DNA from: Dermatophilaceae bacterium
Lineage (GTDB): Bacteria; Actinomycetota; Actinomycetes; Actinomycetales; Dermatophilaceae
Assembly (NCBI GenBank): GCA_013361975.1
Contig: JABFXB010000299.1
Location: forward strand, 1-15,278
DNA: 15,278 nucleotides
Direction of reading: 5' to 3'
Made by a program: the position numbers and the translations under genes. The notes under the pieces were generated by a model that worked only from the letters and a program-made list of their open reading frames with translations, searched no databases and had not been told where the DNA came from. Below are positions 13,437 through 15,278 of the stretch, piece by piece; positions within the stretch are counted from its first letter, which is position 1; each line of letters starts with the position of its first letter.

Positions 13437-14339
13437 CTACTCGGTGCGAGCACCGAGGTCGCGGGCCTCGTCGGCGGAGACCTCGCCGAGGTCCCACAGC
13501 TCCTTCGTCTGGACGCCCCAGTACGTCGCGAACAGCACGATGACGATGACCTCGGCGACGAGCACGAGGTGGGCGAAGCCCGTCACGGTCAGCGCCGCGA
13601 CGACGGTGGCGGCGAGCGCGACCGTCAGGGAGACGGCGATGGCGAGGTAGACACGGCGGTAGCCGCGACCGTCGTCGTCGCCGACGGCCCGGTGGCGTTC
13701 CTCGGTGCGCAGCGCGCTCAGCACCATGACGGCGATGACCCCGGCCACCATCGTGGCTGCGGCGACGCCGTGGCTCACGGCGATGAAGCGGTCGCGGAGC
13801 ACGAGGAAGAGCGTGAGCTCCACGAGCAGCACGCCCCCGCACGCCAGGGTCACGACCACCGAACGCGTGGTGGGCCGGGCGGACGCGTCGCGCTTCATGG
13901 CGCCCCGCTTGAGCGCCGCGACGACGACGGCCGCGACGACCGCGACGACGACGAGCGACCAGATGTTGTTGCGCACCGCCGAGGCGATCTCGGCCGGCGT
14001 CTGGGCGTATGCGTTGGGCCCGCAGCGGAGGTCGGGCACCGTCGGGACCATGGCGACGACGAACGCCATGAAGCCCGAGAAGTTGAGCAGCACGTCCTCC
14101 TCGGACGAGTGCCCCTTGTAGGCGATGAGGCTGGCTCCGAGCGCGCAGAGGGAACCGACGAAGACGGTGCGCGCAGGCGTGTAGTAGTAGGCGCTGATCG
14201 ACCCGAGCCAGCAGCTGTGGTCGGTCTCCCACCACCACTGGTACCCCACCGAGAGCAGCAGCATGAGGAGCAGCGCGATCATCGCGCCACGCAGGTAGCG
14301 GTAGGTGTAGACGACGTCGCGAGTGCGCCCGGCTGCCAT
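13437..14339 (-). CDS. Uncharacterised multi-pass membrane protein in the lexA operon
   Basis: A 300-residue protein whose function I do not recognise. About eight hydrophobic segments lie at residues 17-34, 57-75, 84-100, 126-144, 160-182, 188-209, 230-252 and 254-275. Between the first two is a polar, aromatic stretch with S-I-S-A-Y-Y-Y-T-P-A-R-T-V-F-V-G at 47-62, which I associate with a conserved actinobacterial family of unknown role. A second polar loop at 100-125 has R-C-G-P-N-A-Y; C43 and C106 could pair outside the membrane. The acidic C-terminal tail of about 25 residues should be cytoplasmic. The ATG at 14339 is preferred over the upstream TTG because GCAGGAG (14352-14346) precedes it by 6 nt. 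It begins 23 nt after the lexA stop on the same strand, so it is probably co-transcribed with lexA and SOS-inducible. Confidence 0.8.
   Translation of the reverse strand: MAAGRTRDVVYTYRYLRGAMIALLLMLLLSVGYQWWWETDHSCWLGSISAYYYTPARTVFVGSLCALGASLIAYKGHSSEEDVLLNFSGFMAFVVAMVPTVPDLRCGPNAYAQTPAEIASAVRNNIWSLVVVAVVAAVVVAALKRGAMKRDASARPTTRSVVVTLACGGVLLVELTLFLVLRDRFIAVSHGVAAATMVAGVIAVMVLSALRTEERHRAVGDDDGRGYRRVYLAIAVSLTVALAATVVAALTVTGFAHLVLVAEVIVIVLFATYWGVQTKELWDLGEVSADEARDLGARTE
13440..13457 (+). terminator. Hairpin between convergent sirtuin and membrane-protein genes
   Basis: CTCGGTG (13440-13446) and CACCGAG (13451-13457) form a perfect 7-bp stem with a CGAG loop, 24 nt after the sirtuin stop. It lies inside the last codons of the convergent gene. 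There is no T-tract. It could end sirtuin transcription; the evidence is structural only. Confidence 0.4.
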
Positions 14340-14345
14340 GCGGAT

Positions 14346-14352
14346 CTCCTGC
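14346..14352 (-). promoter_or_regulatory. Ribosome binding site of the membrane-protein gene
   Basis: GCAGGAG on the minus strand lies 6 nt before the ATG at 14339, within the 23-nt gap after lexA. It decides against the TTG at 14354 as the start. Confidence 0.7.
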
Positions 14353-14362
14353 AAACGGCCCG

Positions 14363-15061
14363 TCAGATGCGGCGCAGGACCGCGGTGACCTTGCCCAGGA
14401 TCGTGGCGTGGTCACCGTCGATGGGGGAGAAGTCCTCGTTGTGCGGCATGAGCCAGACGTGGCCGTCGACGCGCTTGAAGGTCTTCACCGTGGCCTCGTT
14501 GTCGAGCATCGCCGCGACGACGTCGCCGTTCTCGGCGTGCTGCTGCTGGCGCACGACCACCCAGTCGCCGTCGCAGATCGCGGCGTCGACCATGGAGTCG
14601 CCGTTGACCTTGAGCAGGAAGAGGTCGCCCTCGCCGACGAGCTGCTTGGGCAGCGGGAAGACGTCCTCGACCACCTCCTCGGCCGTGATCGGGACGCCGG
14701 CGGCGATCTGTCCCAGGACGGGGACGTACGAGGCCTCGGGGCGGGCGTCGCCCGAGCCGGTCTCGGTGTCGTAGTGGTCACCGCTGCGGCTGCCGACCTC
14801 CTCGGCCGTCGCGTCGGGGGAGACGATCTCGAGGGCGCGGGGCCGGTTGGGGTCGCGGCGCAGGTAGCCCTTGGCCACGAGCGCGTTGAGCTGGTGGGAG
14901 ACGCTCGACGGGCTCGCGAGCCCGACCGCGTCGCCGATCTCGCGCATGCTCGGCGGGTAGCCGCGACGGTCGACGGAGTTGCGGATCACCTCGAGCACGC
15001 GCCGCTGACGCACGGTCAGCCCGTCGCCGGTCTCGCGGTCGGGAAGCTCGGTCACGCCCAT
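14363..15061 (-). CDS. lexA: SOS response repressor LexA
   Basis: A 232-residue LexA, typical for actinobacteria. It represses DNA-damage genes until RecA filaments trigger self-cleavage. The N-terminal winged helix-turn-helix spans about 14-78 (L-T-x-R-Q-R-x-V-L-E-V-I, G-Y-P-P-S-M-R-E-I, S-P-S-S-V-S-H-Q-L recognition helix). A linker of about 35 residues leads to the S24 peptidase domain with the A121-G122 cleavage site in G-Q-I-A-A-G, the nucleophile S156 in G-D-S-M, and general base K193 in A-T-V-K-T-F. The ATG is supported by GAAGGGG (15073-15067) 5 nt upstream. A perfect SOS box overlaps the predicted -35, so autoregulation is expected. A membrane-protein gene follows by 23 nt. Confidence 0.97.
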   Translation of the reverse strand: MGVTELPDRETGDGLTVRQRRVLEVIRNSVDRRGYPPSMREIGDAVGLASPSSVSHQLNALVAKGYLRRDPNRPRALEIVSPDATAEEVGSRSGDHYDTETGSGDARPEASYVPVLGQIAAGVPITAEEVVEDVFPLPKQLVGEGDLFLLKVNGDSMVDAAICDGDWVVVRQQQHAENGDVVAAMLDNEATVKTFKRVDGHVWLMPHNEDFSPIDGDHATILGKVTAVLRRI

Positions 15062-15106
15062 GGTGTCCCCTTCGTCGGCTCGTCAGACCGTCTGCTGACC
15101 CGGTGC

Positions 15107-15128
15107 GGGAGCCGCTCGGGAGCTGCTC
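15107..15128. repeat. 11-bp tandem duplication in the lexA leader
   Basis: GGGAGCCGCTC (15107-15117) is followed directly by GGGAGCTGCTC (15118-15128), differing at one base. It lies in the predicted untranslated leader of lexA. A small inverted repeat CAGAC-C-GTCTG sits nearby at 15084-15094. No function is evident. Confidence 0.5.
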
Positions 15129-15174
15129 GGGGACCAGTGTCAGTGGTGGCTGGTGAGGTAGGTGGTGTGAGGAA

Positions 15175-15204
15175 AGAGTAACGAGGTTCGAACACAGTTG
15201 CCAA
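15175..15204 (-). promoter_or_regulatory. lexA promoter (-35 TTGGCA, -10 TACTCT)
   Basis: On the minus strand TTGGCA (15204-15199) and TACTCT (15180-15175) are separated by 18 bp, the best-formed -35/-10 pair in the window. The -35 overlaps the SOS box at 15202-15215. The predicted start near 15168 gives a leader of about 105 nt. A GTTCGAAC palindrome lies in the spacer at 15186-15193. Confidence 0.6.
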
Positions 15205-15215
15205 ACACCTGTTCG
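15202..15215 (-). promoter_or_regulatory. SOS box (LexA operator) of lexA
   Basis: Read on the minus strand, CGAACAGGTGTTTG matches the Gram-positive SOS consensus CGAACRNRYGTTYG at every position. It overlaps the predicted lexA -35, as expected for autorepression. Confidence 0.85.
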
Positions 15216-15234
15216 ATGCGTGTCTCGACTTCCT

Positions 15235-15248
15235 CGAACATACGTGCT
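15235..15248 (+). promoter_or_regulatory. Second, imperfect SOS box
   Basis: CGAACATACGTGCT matches CGAACRNRYGTTYG at 12 of 14 positions; both mismatches are in the right half. It is centred 33 bp from the lexA box and may serve lexA or a divergent gene beyond the window. Confidence 0.5.
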
Positions 15249-15270
15249 ACAACTCGTACAGACGTTCTAT

Positions 15271-15278
15271 CGAACACG
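15271..15278 (+). promoter_or_regulatory. Partial SOS box cut by the window edge
   Basis: CGAACACG fits the first 8 positions of CGAACRNRYGTTYG and is then cut off. A third operator here would most naturally belong to a gene reading rightward. Confidence 0.35.

Noticed and set aside
13569..14774. 401-codon plus-strand frame across the membrane protein and lexA
   Set aside because: It is antisense to two well-supported genes, its composition is Asp/Gly/Val/Arg-rich, and it has no domain signature.
15186..15199. GTTCGAAC palindrome in the lexA spacer as another SOS box
   Set aside because: In either direction the second half-site is at the wrong spacing (3 nt) or too poor. It may be an incidental half-site pair.
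1..15278. CRISPR arrays, tRNA or rRNA genes, IS elements, phage genes, toxin-antitoxin or defence systems
   Set aside because: I saw no regularly spaced repeats, no tRNA-like cloverleaf, no transposase or integrase motifs, and no defence-system domains in any plausible frame.

Overview
The window is high-GC (about 70 percent or more by eye) DNA with dense, mostly GC-ending codons, GTG starts and no RNA genes. Gene content and order (leuS, degV, plsY, purU, comEA, comEC, an actinobacterial-type LexA with Cheo-type SOS boxes) point to a Gram-positive actinomycete, probably Micrococcales and perhaps Intrasporangiaceae or Dermatophilaceae. The family level is an impression from memory, not a test.

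Layout. Left end: the last 69 codons of leuS (+), closed by a 24-bp perfect inverted repeat, then the overlapping pair degV-plsY (+). Two minus-strand genes follow: a TPR-like protein and purU (formyl-THF deformylase). Diverging from purU, the overlapping pair comEA-comEC (+) encodes the DNA receptor and channel of natural transformation. A long minus-strand block then runs from the right back toward comEC: LysR regulator, gamma-glutamyltransferase-like Ntn hydrolase, cyclopropane-fatty-acid-synthase-type methyltransferase, DUF1295 membrane protein and a DUF985 cupin. A class II-type sirtuin (+) diverges from lysR. At the right end lexA and a downstream eight-helix membrane protein form a minus-strand operon, with SOS boxes upstream of lexA and a partial one at the window edge.

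Lipid biochemistry recurs. DegV (fatty-acid carrier) is coupled to PlsY (acyl-phosphate:G3P acyltransferase), and the CFA-type methyltransferase is coupled to a DUF1295 protein. DNA uptake and damage response (comEA/comEC, lexA) are the second theme. The block between comEC and lexA looks like an accessory assortment, and holA, which I expect next to comEC in actinobacteria, is absent here.

The most consistent structural signal is transcriptional. Seven genes carry a TANNNT/CANNNT hexamer ending 6 nt (one case 7 nt) before the start codon, with no Shine-Dalgarno. This is the geometry of leaderless mRNAs and fixes their start codons, including a GTG for the sirtuin. The remaining genes start by overlap or close coupling or have recognisable ribosome binding sites. 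The best leads for new biology are the GGT-like enzyme that has lost most gamma-glutamyl-binding residues, the CFA-type enzyme with a His-to-Gln change paired with DUF1295, and the unknown membrane protein in the lexA operon. I saw no CRISPR, phage, IS element, toxin-antitoxin or defence system.
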